A stretch of DNA of 64,000 bases, taken from NCBI GenBank assembly GCA_003168265.1, contig PMSV01000023.1:649205-713204 (forward strand), read 5' to 3'. Position numbers and translations under genes: made by a program. Source of the stretch: Chitinophagaceae bacterium (GTDB lineage: Bacteria; Bacteroidota; Bacteroidia; Chitinophagales; Chitinophagaceae). The notes beneath the pieces were generated by a model. That model worked only from the letters and a program-made list of their open reading frames with translations, made no database searches and was not told the DNA's origin. This document shows, one piece after another, positions 7,783 through 16,308 of this stretch (positions are counted from its first letter, which is position 1; each line of letters starts with the position of its first letter).

Positions 7783-10329
7783 ATGAGAAAAATAGTTTTT
7801 ATACTTGTATTATCCATTTCAGGATTTTGCTTAAAAGGCCAATCCCTGAGCGGCAATGTGACGGATTCGGCTAACCACCAGCCGATCGCCGGCGCTTCCA
7901 TTTATTTCCCGCAACTCAGAATGGGCGCCATTACTGATTCAAATGGGAATTATAAACTGTCTCCTCTGCCAAAAGGTATTTATACTGTAGAGCTTCATAT
8001 GACAGGTTATGCCACAGCAGTAAAAAAAATCACTATTGATACGGACCGGACATTGGATTTCGCAATCCTGACTTCTGCCACCACTTTAAAAGAGGTGATT
8101 GTAACCGCATTGGGCAATAAGATGGTGATTCAACGTGCTCCTGTTCCCGTAACCGTGGTATCACATGATATGATGCTTCAACAAGCTTCAACCAACGTGG
8201 TTGATGCCATCGCCAGAGAACCGGGGATAACGGCGATCACCACGGGCCCCGGAGTTTCCAAGCCCGAGATCAATGGATTGGGATATAATCGGGTGCTGAC
8301 TCTGATGGATGGTGAGCGGCAGGAAGATTTTCAATGGGGCGATGAACATGGTATCCTGATCGACCCCTATGCCGTTTATAGCGCCGAGATCATCAGGGGA
8401 CCCGCTTCGCTGCAATATGGAGCGAATGCCGTAGGGGGTGTTGTCAGTTTTAAATCGGAGCCCATGCCTGAGACCGGACATTTTCAGGGGAGCGTTCAAT
8501 CTGAATTCCAAACCAATAATGGCCTGTTCGGGAATTCCTTGGATCTCGGGTCCAGTAAAAACGGTTTTGCATGGAACCTGAGAGGCAGTTATGAAATGGC
8601 CCATTGCTACCAGGACCCGCATGACGGATATGTATGGGGCACGGCTTACTTACAAGGCAACGCAAGAGGCGTGGTTGAATTGAACCGCTCATGGGGTTAT
8701 TCCCGTTTGACAGTTAGCTTTCTTCACCGGCAAATAGAAATCCCTGATGGGAACCGCGATAGCGCAACGGGACAGTTCGAATTTGATGTGCCCCTTGGCG
8801 CCCAATTTGTGAACGGGAACTATGTACCAGGAAGCGGTAAGATTTTCCCAACATTAGGAAATTTTCTTTCATATAAGCCAAATATTTCAGGATACCAGAT
8901 TTTGGATCATGACGAGGTTTGGTGGCAAAATAGCATCAATGTCGGCAGTGGATACCTCGGATTGGATATTGGTTTTACTCAGAGCATCCGTCATGAAATA
9001 GATACCGGAAATGTCGGCGAAGAAAATATGGTGGTTCATGATATTCCTTACTCATTTAAATACCAGCTTGAGAATGGAACTAGCGGTATAAAGTTGACCA
9101 CGGGATTGAACGGAATGTATGAATTTGAGAACAATTATGCGGAACCTCCTGCTCCTTATGTAGGGGATTTTGAAATCCCTAACTATCATCTGTTCGATAT
9201 CGGAGGTTATGGAATCCTGGAAAAGGATTTTCAAAACCTTACCCTTAGCGGAGGACTGCGCTATGATTTGAGGACTATCAGCGGACAATCCATGTACCTG
9301 GCTAATTATGACTTGCAAACTCAAGAACAGGTCCCTGCCGGAACGCCCGGAGCTTATCAGCAGTTTCCTCCATTCAATCAAACCTATACCGGGTTTTCCG
9401 GAAGCATCGGAGCCACCTATCAATTACCGGGTCATAATTATATTAAGGCAAATGTGGCAAAAAGCTATCGGGCACCTGCCATCAATGAACTAACCGCCAA
9501 TGAACTAGACCCCTCCAATGTATATAAGATTGGAGATCCCGACCTTAAATCAGAAAAAGGATATGAAGTGGATCTGGCATATGGAATTAACAGTGAGGAC
9601 ATCGGTTTTGAAGTCGACGGGTTTTATAATCATATCAGCAATTTCATATTTGCCGATAGAATAGCCAGCGTATCTGGCGCGGATTCCATGCAATTGGGAG
9701 CGCCGGTATACAAATACGCAGGTGACAATACGGCGATCCTTACTGGCATCACGGCCTTTTTCAATCTGCACCTCACTGATTTAAAATGGATAGAATGGAG
9801 GAATGGCTTTACCTATATTTATTCATTCCTGCCAGGACAAACGGATTCCACCCAGCATATCCCTTTTACACCTGCTCCCAGGCTGACCTCAAATCTTAAG
9901 TTCAAACTTTCGGATCGGAATTCTTCGATTATGAGAGGAGCTTATTTCTTGTTCGGACTTGAGCATGACTGGGCTCAGAATAATATTTATAGCGCACTCT
10001 ATAATGAATTGCCTTCATTAGCCTATACCTTATACAATGCAGGCCTTGGTACGAATTTTGTAAATCCCAAAACCAAGAGGATGATATGCTCTTTGATCAT
10101 CAGTTGCACTAATCTGATGAATATTTCTTATATAGCCCATACTTCCCGTCCCCAATATTTCTGGGCATACAATAGCGTGGAGAACCCGACCAATTTCGGG
10201 GCACAGGCGGCGATCGTCACACAGCGAAACGAAGGGATATTTAATATGGGAAGGAATATAGGATTCAAAGTCATCTTTCCTTTCGGGGAACATAAAGTAT
10301 CAGATACGGAGCTGCATGGAATGAACTAA
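7783..10329 (+). CDS. TonB-dependent receptor, probably for zinc or another metal
   Basis: 848 residues. Signal peptide (1-19); carboxypeptidase-regulatory-like domain about 20-105 (LSGNVTDSANHQPIAGASI); plug domain about 115-225 with LKEVIVTALG; then a 22-strand-type beta-barrel. The plug signature GLGYNRVLTLMDGERQ plus QWGDEHGILIDPYAVY is close to that of ZnuD-like zinc receptors, where a His/Asp-rich plug segment follows the same motif. It should transport a metal ion or chelate across the outer membrane using TonB. It is followed by a strong terminator, and the small His/Cys membrane protein lies upstream. Substrate assignment rests on motif similarity only. Confidence 0.85.
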   Translation: MRKIVFILVLSISGFCLKGQSLSGNVTDSANHQPIAGASIYFPQLRMGAITDSNGNYKLSPLPKGIYTVELHMTGYATAVKKITIDTDRTLDFAILTSATTLKEVIVTALGNKMVIQRAPVPVTVVSHDMMLQQASTNVVDAIAREPGITAITTGPGVSKPEINGLGYNRVLTLMDGERQEDFQWGDEHGILIDPYAVYSAEIIRGPASLQYGANAVGGVVSFKSEPMPETGHFQGSVQSEFQTNNGLFGNSLDLGSSKNGFAWNLRGSYEMAHCYQDPHDGYVWGTAYLQGNARGVVELNRSWGYSRLTVSFLHRQIEIPDGNRDSATGQFEFDVPLGAQFVNGNYVPGSGKIFPTLGNFLSYKPNISGYQILDHDEVWWQNSINVGSGYLGLDIGFTQSIRHEIDTGNVGEENMVVHDIPYSFKYQLENGTSGIKLTTGLNGMYEFENNYAEPPAPYVGDFEIPNYHLFDIGGYGILEKDFQNLTLSGGLRYDLRTISGQSMYLANYDLQTQEQVPAGTPGAYQQFPPFNQTYTGFSGSIGATYQLPGHNYIKANVAKSYRAPAINELTANELDPSNVYKIGDPDLKSEKGYEVDLAYGINSEDIGFEVDGFYNHISNFIFADRIASVSGADSMQLGAPVYKYAGDNTAILTGITAFFNLHLTDLKWIEWRNGFTYIYSFLPGQTDSTQHIPFTPAPRLTSNLKFKLSDRNSSIMRGAYFLFGLEHDWAQNNIYSALYNELPSLAYTLYNAGLGTNFVNPKTKRMICSLIISCTNLMNISYIAHTSRPQYFWAYNSVENPTNFGAQAAIVTQRNEGIFNMGRNIGFKVIFPFGEHKVSDTELHGMN

Positions 10330-10348
10330 GCAAAATTACCTGATCAGG

Positions 10349-10387
10349 GAACCTGCATTTTAATATCGGATGCAGGTTCTTTGTTTT
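10349..10387 (+). terminator. Rho-independent terminator after the TonB receptor
   Basis: A perfect 10-bp stem, GAACCTGCAT (10349-10358) with ATGCAGGTTC (10370-10379), is followed by TTTGTTTT. It lies 20 bp past the receptor stop. Confidence 0.85.
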
Positions 10388-10415
10388 AGAATTTTTTCTG
10401 GATCTTTAACTGAAT

Positions 10416-10922
10416 ATGGATTCAAATAAGATTTTGCCTCTGGCCAAGCGCCCCATCGATATTGCTATCCTAGTATTTTTCTTTATCAACCTGTTATTTA
10501 TTACTTATATCGTGGACCTGGAGCAATTAGTGATCAGGGATGCTGATCATTTTAGTTATCCCACCTGGCCGCCGGCGCGGTTGATTGATCTGATTCATTG
10601 GTATGGACATCATTTTGATCCTGTGCTGATCGCCCGTCCTGCCTGGTGGAGGGCCACTATCTGGATCGATGCCCTGTTTTTCGGACCCTATTATTTGATC
10701 GCCATCTATGCCTTTGCCAGGGGTAAATCCTGGATCCGCTTAATAAGTATTGTCTGGGCCTCCGTGATGTTGACCAATGTTTCGATCATTCTATTTGAGG
10801 AGATTTTCGGGGAGCATGCTACCCCTGAACTAGGGCGGGTATTGCTTGCAAATGCAGCATGGCTCCTATTCCCAATTATAGTATTGAGGAGGATGTGGAA
10901 ATCACCATCAGCTTTCAGTTAA
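10416..10922 (+). CDS. EXPERA-domain (EBP/TMEM97-like) membrane protein
   Basis: 168 residues with four predicted membrane helices (about 14-35, 80-105, 110-135, 140-160). The pattern RPIDIAILVFFFINLLFITYIVDLEQL, then YPTWPP and DLIHWYGHHFDPVLIARPAWWRATIWID, matches the EXPERA domain shared with sterol isomerase EBP, TMEM97 and TM6SF2 of eukaryotes. Bacterial members are uncharacterised; lipid binding or isomerisation is a guess from the fold. It is transcribed alone after the receptor terminator and converges with the SDR gene with a gap of 6 bp. Confidence 0.75.
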   Translation: MDSNKILPLAKRPIDIAILVFFFINLLFITYIVDLEQLVIRDADHFSYPTWPPARLIDLIHWYGHHFDPVLIARPAWWRATIWIDALFFGPYYLIAIYAFARGKSWIRLISIVWASVMLTNVSIILFEEIFGEHATPELGRVLLANAAWLLFPIIVLRRMWKSPSAFS

Positions 10923-10928
10923 AGATAG

Positions 10929-11774
10929 CTATGTAGATTGCTGAGCCAGTTCTCCATACCAATAAGCAGCAGTTACGCCCCCATCCATCAGAAAATCGCT
11001 GCCTGTAATAAATGCTCCATCCCTTCCCATTAACAAGGCCCCAAGAACACCCACTTCATCAGGAGTGCCGGCCCTTCCCACGGCTGAAGTTGAGATCATC
11101 CTTCGATATCCATCACCCCTGGGTCCGGACAATTCATCTTTGGCCAGCGGAGTAATGATGATACCAGGACTAATGGAATTGATACGGGCTCCTCTTTTCC
11201 CCCATCTTACCGCTTCGGCCATCACACGCTTTGCATTCCCTCTCTTTGATAATTGGTAGGCATGGAGCGAGTCTTTCACCTGATCGGGTTTAAGCATTTC
11301 AAGCGACAATAACTCCTCTACTGCTGTGGTCGCAAGGGCTTTATCCTGTTCAGGAGTCAATGAAGGCAGGCGATGACCAGACTGGGAAGCGATCACCACA
11401 CCCGAACCCCCTTCAGCAATGACCTTCCCAAATTCCTCTAAGACCAATGCAGTGCCATATAAATCCACTTTGAGTATAGTGGAAGGGGAGGCCTGACTAG
11501 GAGAAACACCTGCAGCATGTATTAGGCCGGAAACAGAACCAATGGCTGTGGCTTCCTTGATCAGGGCCTGAACCGACTCCTTTGAAGAAACATCTACCAT
11601 TGCCGTACTCACTTCAAAACCTGCTTCGGACAGAACTTTTGCAGCAACATCCGCATTTTCCCTGCGGAGATCCGCGAGTAAGATATGTTTTCCGGAGCCA
11701 ATACGCCTGGCAATTGCCTGGCCGATCGATCCCGCGCCAATTACAACGATTACTTCTATTGCCTTGATCTTCAT
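10929..11774 (-). CDS. SDR family oxidoreductase
   Basis: About 281 residues, a short-chain dehydrogenase/reductase with a Rossmann fold. The cofactor site VVIGAGSIGQAIARRIG (GxGxxG) is at the N-terminus, ADLRREN after the second strand suggests NAD(P) selection, and AYQLSKRGNAKRVMAE gives the YxxxK catalytic pair. The C-terminal GGVTAAYWYG is typical. I prefer the ATG at 11774, which places the Rossmann strand near the N-terminus; an ATG at 11816 would add 14 uncharacteristic residues. Substrate unknown. It converges with the EXPERA gene and shows no operon partners. Confidence 0.85.
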   Translation of the reverse strand: MKIKAIEVIVVIGAGSIGQAIARRIGSGKHILLADLRRENADVAAKVLSEAGFEVSTAMVDVSSKESVQALIKEATAIGSVSGLIHAAGVSPSQASPSTILKVDLYGTALVLEEFGKVIAEGGSGVVIASQSGHRLPSLTPEQDKALATTAVEELLSLEMLKPDQVKDSLHAYQLSKRGNAKRVMAEAVRWGKRGARINSISPGIIITPLAKDELSGPRGDGYRRMISTSAVGRAGTPDEVGVLGALLMGRDGAFITGSDFLMDGGVTAAYWYGELAQQST

Positions 11775-12038
11775 AAAAATTTTATTTTTCAGGTTTGTTG
11801 ATGCGCAGGTTTTCATTTATGTGTAAAGCAGGATTATTCACGATTTTGGAAATAAGGTCTGCGATACTTTTTCATGAAATGACCGAACCCTTTTGAGCTT
11901 CTGATTTCATAATCCACCTCATTGGGACTAACGAAAAAGAAACCAATATTCAAACATTTCTAAAGGAACATATAATAAAAAACTCAATTTATTGTGCGAT
12001 AATGGTTTTTTTCGGATAAATTCATCATCCGGGCAACC
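11775..12038. other. intergenic spacer between divergent SDR and sigma genes
   Basis: AT-rich, with no supported gene on either strand. It must contain the leftward promoter of the SDR gene, but I see no convincing TAnnTTTG box for it. Confidence 0.5.
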
Positions 12039-12068
12039 TTTTGGAGCCGGTTTCAGTTTGTAATTTTG
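12039..12068 (+). promoter_or_regulatory. candidate promoter of the second ECF sigma gene
   Basis: TTTTG (12039-12043) is followed by 17 nt and TAATTTTG (12061-12068), a full match to TAnnTTTG. It ends 27 bp before the TTG start of the sigma gene. The spacer is two bases shorter than the usual 19. Confidence 0.45.
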
Positions 12069-12095
12069 ATTATTATACTGTACATAGCTTAAAGA

Positions 12096-12671
12096 TTGGA
12101 TAACATTCTGGACATAATCGACGGTTGTTCAAGGAATGACCCCAAATGCCAAAAGTGGTTTTATGAGCACTATTTTGGCTTTGGACTCATGACAGCCTTT
12201 CGCTATTTACATTTCTATGAAAAGGCTGTCGATGCTACAAACGACGCATTCGTTAAGATCTTTAAGAACCTGAAGAATTTCCAGAACCGTGACCCTTTAA
12301 ATTATGAAAAAATGCTGATGGGCTGGATGAAGCGGATAATCGTGAATTCATCGATAGATTTTTTACGGAGGGAGAGCCTGGCAGAGGAATTCATCCCAAT
12401 ACCGGAGGAAATTTGGGAGGGCTCAGTTTCAGGTCAGACCCCAGATCGCCAGCTCATGTTTAAGGAACTGATTATGCAGGTAAAGAAGCTTAGTCCCGCT
12501 TACAGGACAGTTTTCAATATGCACGTGATCGATGGGTTCTCCCACTATGAAATCGCAAAAGCGCTTGGTATATCTGTTGGAACTTCTAAATCAAATCTTT
12601 CAAAAGCAAAAGTGCAATTGCAGAAAGCCATGGTGAAAGATTACAAAGGAACCGTATTATGTTTGACTTGA
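12096..12671 (+). CDS. ECF RNA polymerase sigma factor
   Basis: 191 residues. Region 2 is at about 10-85 (CQKWFYEHYFGFGLMTAFRYL, then NDAFVKIFKNLKNFQ and GWMKRIIVNSSIDFLRRE). Region 4 is at about 125-180 (VKKLSPAYRTVFNMHVIDGFSHYEIAKALGISVGTSKSNLSKAK). The start must be the TTG at 12096: a stop codon lies two codons upstream and the first in-frame ATG would cut region 2. The 3' end overlaps the next gene by 13 bp, so sigma factor and membrane partner are co-translated. In Bacteroidota this pairing replaces a classic anti-sigma gene. Confidence 0.9.
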   Translation: MDNILDIIDGCSRNDPKCQKWFYEHYFGFGLMTAFRYLHFYEKAVDATNDAFVKIFKNLKNFQNRDPLNYEKMLMGWMKRIIVNSSIDFLRRESLAEEFIPIPEEIWEGSVSGQTPDRQLMFKELIMQVKKLSPAYRTVFNMHVIDGFSHYEIAKALGISVGTSKSNLSKAKVQLQKAMVKDYKGTVLCLT

Positions 12672-13915
12672 ACAACGACGATATGGACCAGTTGTTTCGG
12701 GAAGCTGCTGAAAACTATCCCTTAAGGACCGAAGGCGCAGCCGATTGGAACAGGGTACTTTCGTCGCTTCAAAGCGATGCAGGCGCTGAGTTTACCAATG
12801 TTACCCAATTTAAAAAGGAAAAAAAGCGCCGGGTCATCTTCTGGTGGCTTTTGCTTTTGCCCTTGGGATGGATAGGTCATTATTCATATGAAGGACAATC
12901 CGGAAATGGTATAATAAATAAATTTAAGACCGAAACAGAGCAGGGCGTTATAATTACAGCAAATAATGCACCTGAAAGAAACCAGCAGGGAAACACTGGA
13001 ACCATTTCCGACCCCAAGCCATCGGAAAAAAACCTTTATGAAAGCAGGTTCGTGACAGAACCGGGAAGCAAGCAAACAAAATTCAAGACAGCGTTCCTGA
13101 AGAAACCAGTCAATAATGCCGCTGAGAATGAAACCATAATAGCAGACAGTTCAAATTCCGAAAATATTAAAAATGCCGGCACAAGCCGCGGCACGAATAT
13201 GAAAGGGCTAAATCAAGAAGAACTTAAAGAGGACAAAACAGAAAAGAAAAATACAGATAGTCCTTCTCAGTCTAAAAATGCTGAGCAACCGCCCCTATCA
13301 GCAGTAAAGCTCAAAAAAGATTCCCATTTTTATGCCGCATTAATGGCCGGCGCGGATCTCAGCACCATTAAATTCCAGCCGACAAAAGGCGTTGGTTATT
13401 CCATCGGAATATTAATAGGCTACCATTTAAGCAAAAGCAGGTTCGGAATTGAAACCGGCCTATTCTGGGACAAGAAAAATTACTTTAGCAATGGAGAGTA
13501 TGTCGACAGAAGCAAAATGCCGGCGTATTTTCAAAATGATGAGTTGCAATATGTCGACGGCAATTGCAATATGTTCGAAATACCTGTTAACCTCAGGTAT
13601 AACCTGATACAAAAACGAGCCACCACCTATTTCGGGATCATTGGACTTTCATCCTATCTCATGAACAAAGAAGTTTATGGATACCAAATTAAATATCCCA
13701 ATGGCTACCAGGATTATGATCAGTATTCCTACTATCATTCGACCCAAAACCTCTTTTCCATTCTGAACCTAAGCCTTGGCTATGAACACAGACTCGGGAA
13801 GATCGGCGATATCAGGATTGAGCCTTATGCTAAATTGCCGATAGCGGGAGTAGGAAAACTAAATCTCTCCATCATGAGCGGAGGTCTGAATGTCGGACTG
13901 AGTAAGCGATTTTAG
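12659..13915 (+). CDS. membrane protein: cytosolic N-domain, TM helix, beta-barrel-like C-domain
   Basis: 418 residues with an unusual layout. Residues 1-57 are cytosolic and conserved in type (MDQLFREAAENYPLRTEG, DWNRV). A single transmembrane helix spans about 59-75 (VIFWWLLLLPLGWIG). A 140-residue low-complexity linker rich in Glu, Lys, Asn and Thr follows. The last 200 residues (from DSHFYAALMAGADLS) alternate polar and hydrophobic residues and end in an aromatic/Phe strand (GLNVGLSKRF), as in PorT/OMP beta-barrel domains. It overlaps the sigma gene by 13 bp. By position it should be the anti-sigma partner, with the N-domain binding sigma and the linker crossing the periplasm; that is inference. 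Confidence 0.8.
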   Translation: MFDLNNDDMDQLFREAAENYPLRTEGAADWNRVLSSLQSDAGAEFTNVTQFKKEKKRRVIFWWLLLLPLGWIGHYSYEGQSGNGIINKFKTETEQGVIITANNAPERNQQGNTGTISDPKPSEKNLYESRFVTEPGSKQTKFKTAFLKKPVNNAAENETIIADSSNSENIKNAGTSRGTNMKGLNQEELKEDKTEKKNTDSPSQSKNAEQPPLSAVKLKKDSHFYAALMAGADLSTIKFQPTKGVGYSIGILIGYHLSKSRFGIETGLFWDKKNYFSNGEYVDRSKMPAYFQNDELQYVDGNCNMFEIPVNLRYNLIQKRATTYFGIIGLSSYLMNKEVYGYQIKYPNGYQDYDQYSYYHSTQNLFSILNLSLGYEHRLGKIGDIRIEPYAKLPIAGVGKLNLSIMSGGLNVGLSKRF

Positions 13916-13950
13916 AGCTTATCATTTTTCATTTTAGGGAAAACAATTGT

Positions 13951-14364
13951 ATGCAAAAAAAAGTTAGATTTTTTTTGGGTGGAATATTTTTGTGCCTTTT
14001 TGTTGCCGGTGTCTGGTTTTATGGACTCTTCTCCGAAAAACATCAAAGCGCAAAAGACCTGAAGGCCGAAATCACGATTAACTCCTTTGATCTGTATAAA
14101 CTCTATGCTCAAGATGAATCGGCGGCCGATAAACTATTCCTCAATAAAATAATCAGGGTAAAGGGAAGGATCTCTCAAATCATCGCAAGCGGCAGTACAA
14201 AAATTTACTTACTGAAGAAAAACATTTCGGGCGGCATCAATTGCCAGATGTCAGGTGATGGAAAGGATAATTTACCGATACCAGCCGATAGCACCATAAC
14301 GATTAAAGGTAGATGCACAGGATTTCTGATGGATGTGAATTTAGTAGACTGTGTCAGGGAATAA
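13951..14364 (+). CDS. membrane-anchored OB-fold (tRNA_anti-like) protein
   Basis: 137 residues. One N-terminal membrane helix (about 5-25, FFLGGIFLCLFVAGVWFYGLF) is followed by DLYKLYAQDESAADKLFLNKIIRVKGRISQI and a small beta-barrel, the pattern of the tRNA_anti-like OB-fold family of Bacteroidota. These are periplasmic-facing proteins of unknown function. It ends 27 bp before the lipoprotein gene that follows and may be co-transcribed with it. Confidence 0.7.
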   Translation: MQKKVRFFLGGIFLCLFVAGVWFYGLFSEKHQSAKDLKAEITINSFDLYKLYAQDESAADKLFLNKIIRVKGRISQIIASGSTKIYLLKKNISGGINCQMSGDGKDNLPIPADSTITIKGRCTGFLMDVNLVDCVRE

Positions 14365-14390
14365 TAGTAGAAGATTCAAAGTCGGCGAAT

Positions 14391-14756
14391 ATGCTTTATA
14401 AAATGCCAATAATGCTCTTAACTTTCCTCACCCTGATAAACGCCTGCATCAAATCAAATCAGCCCATCGGCCCGGGCTCCGGCTATTGCGATACAACCAA
14501 CATCACTTATTCAAGGAACGTACTACCCATCCTTGAATCCTATTGCTACCCCTGCCACAGTAATACGAATATGGCCTTCAGCAATGGCATCAGCCTCGAA
14601 GGTTACAAAAATACTAAAGACTGGGCCGGCACCGGCTACCTGATTGGCGATATCACGCACCAGGCTGGTTTCATTGGCAACTGGGGCAATGGTGGAATAT
14701 ATTCTGGATTCAATCTGTCAAGAGTGTTCAACCTCAATAAAAGGAATGGCCGGTAA
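14391..14756 (+). CDS. lipoprotein with a single c-type haem motif (CYPCH)
   Basis: 121 residues counted from the ATG at 14391, which gives a lipoprotein signal (MLYKMPIMLLTFLTLINAC, cleavage before Cys). The mature part holds ITYSRNVLPILESYCYPCHS, the CxxCH haem-binding motif and surroundings of small Bacteroidota cytochrome-like lipoproteins. An upstream in-frame ATG at 14313 would put 26 odd residues before the signal. The C-terminus (FNLSRVFNLNKRNGR) lacks the Cys/Trp-rich ending usual in that family, so it may be altered. It overlaps the next gene by 11 bp. Confidence 0.65.
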   Translation: MLYKMPIMLLTFLTLINACIKSNQPIGPGSGYCDTTNITYSRNVLPILESYCYPCHSNTNMAFSNGISLEGYKNTKDWAGTGYLIGDITHQAGFIGNWGNGGIYSGFNLSRVFNLNKRNGR

Positions 14757-16308
14757 AATTCATAATGAGATCACACAGAATGCGGATTGGAAGCTGCTTC
14801 TGTTTCTATTATTGCTGTTAAATGTAAAGCTGATTTTAAAGGCTACTGCCATCGGTTTCATTTATACTCTCAATCCGGATTTCAGGTTGGGTTTCAAACT
14901 CAAGAATTCAAGACTACCTTTGTTTTATTTGATCATTCCAGTCATTGCATGTTTCGATCTAATAACTTATGCTCTTTTCTTCAACCTCCGCTATGATTTT
15001 GTATTTCTGACTGGCCTTTGTTTTTGGGCAATTTGCCTGCTTGCCACAAATCAACTAAAGCAGTTCTCAGAAAAGCTCAGCCGGGAAGTCATCCTAAATA
15101 CCCTGACTCTTTTTTTCATCCTGAATGCCGCTCTTTCTTTAATAAATCTACTTTCAATTATTGCAGAAACCGGGAGCCTTAATCCCTTTCAATACCAGGG
15201 GCTCTACCAAAAATACTTTATTGGTACAGGAGATTATATCCGGGGTATAAGCCTTGATACTTCCAATACAAATGCCTTTATAAACGCATTTGGCATCCTG
15301 TATTTTTTAAGAAATGAAAAATATTCAATGACCCTATTATGTATGTGCATTCTTCTGCTAACAGGAAGCAACCTGGCAAACAGCTTACTGATAATTTCAT
15401 TAATTTATTTTGCATTAAATTCCTCCCGCGAACAGAAAAGCATCATCAGTATCTGCCTGTTTCTGTTCATCCTCTTTATCGCTAAAATCTCACCTCAAAA
15501 CCAGGAATATGCCATGGGGATTGTGGAAAAATTCCTCCCAAAAGAAAACACTGCAATTGCCGCCGCGAGCCTTCCCGCCTCTGAAGAACAAAGAAAACAA
15601 TATGCCAAAAATGCCATTAATAGCGAATACACAATTCTCCAAAAGGAAGGCTTATTAGCAAATATAATCGCCACCAGCCCAGGCCCCAAACCCATCATAC
15701 CCATGCCTGATATCAATGGGCCTGTATACCAAAGCAAAAACGATTCCGGAACTCAACGGCTGATACTGATCAATTATTCCAGACAAAATCACCTTGATAC
15801 CATCTTTTCAAGTGTAAAAGACAGTTGGCAAAAAAAATCCGGTAAACTCATTTCCTTTCAGCAAACAGTTGCTTATTTCAAAACCCATCACTGGCAAATA
15901 CCCACTGGAACCGGCATGGGCCAGTTCTCCTCCAAACTCGCCTTTCGTTCCACCGCATTAAATATTGCGGGTGGTTTTCCTAAGGAATGTACATATGCCA
16001 GCAAAGCCTTTTTAAGCAACCATCTGGCAGTCTTTCTCTATTTTTTCACAAAGCAAAAAGAATTGCACTCGGTTGCCAATACGCCGGATTCTGTTTACAA
16101 TCAGTTGATGGGAGAATATGGATTGGCAGGAATACTCGCTTTGTTGATTTTCTATTTTGGTTATTTCCTGAAAGGCCGGGACCTAAGGATCACTATTCCT
16201 TATATCATTCTACTTTCCGGCGCATTTGCCTTCGGATATTGGTTTGAGCAATTATCAATCGTTCCTTTATTCGAATTGCTTCTTTTTTCAAATAAAAATT
16301 CACTATGA
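14746..16308 (+). CDS. polysaccharide polymerase/O-antigen ligase-like membrane protein
   Basis: About 520 residues with some ten hydrophobic helices and a large hydrophilic loop (roughly residues 250-420). The last part carries the typical Wzy/WaaL-like run IPTGTGMGQFSSKL, then NTPDSVYNQLMGEYGLAGILAL, where periplasmic loop residues precede a final pair of helices. Such proteins polymerise lipid-linked repeat units or attach them to an acceptor in the periplasm. The ATG at 14746 (after AAAAGGA) overlaps the previous stop by 11 bp. It shares ATGA with the glycosyltransferase that follows, so it starts the first polysaccharide block. Confidence 0.65.
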   Translation: MAGKIHNEITQNADWKLLLFLLLLLNVKLILKATAIGFIYTLNPDFRLGFKLKNSRLPLFYLIIPVIACFDLITYALFFNLRYDFVFLTGLCFWAICLLATNQLKQFSEKLSREVILNTLTLFFILNAALSLINLLSIIAETGSLNPFQYQGLYQKYFIGTGDYIRGISLDTSNTNAFINAFGILYFLRNEKYSMTLLCMCILLLTGSNLANSLLIISLIYFALNSSREQKSIISICLFLFILFIAKISPQNQEYAMGIVEKFLPKENTAIAAASLPASEEQRKQYAKNAINSEYTILQKEGLLANIIATSPGPKPIIPMPDINGPVYQSKNDSGTQRLILINYSRQNHLDTIFSSVKDSWQKKSGKLISFQQTVAYFKTHHWQIPTGTGMGQFSSKLAFRSTALNIAGGFPKECTYASKAFLSNHLAVFLYFFTKQKELHSVANTPDSVYNQLMGEYGLAGILALLIFYFGYFLKGRDLRITIPYIILLSGAFAFGYWFEQLSIVPLFELLLFSNKNSL

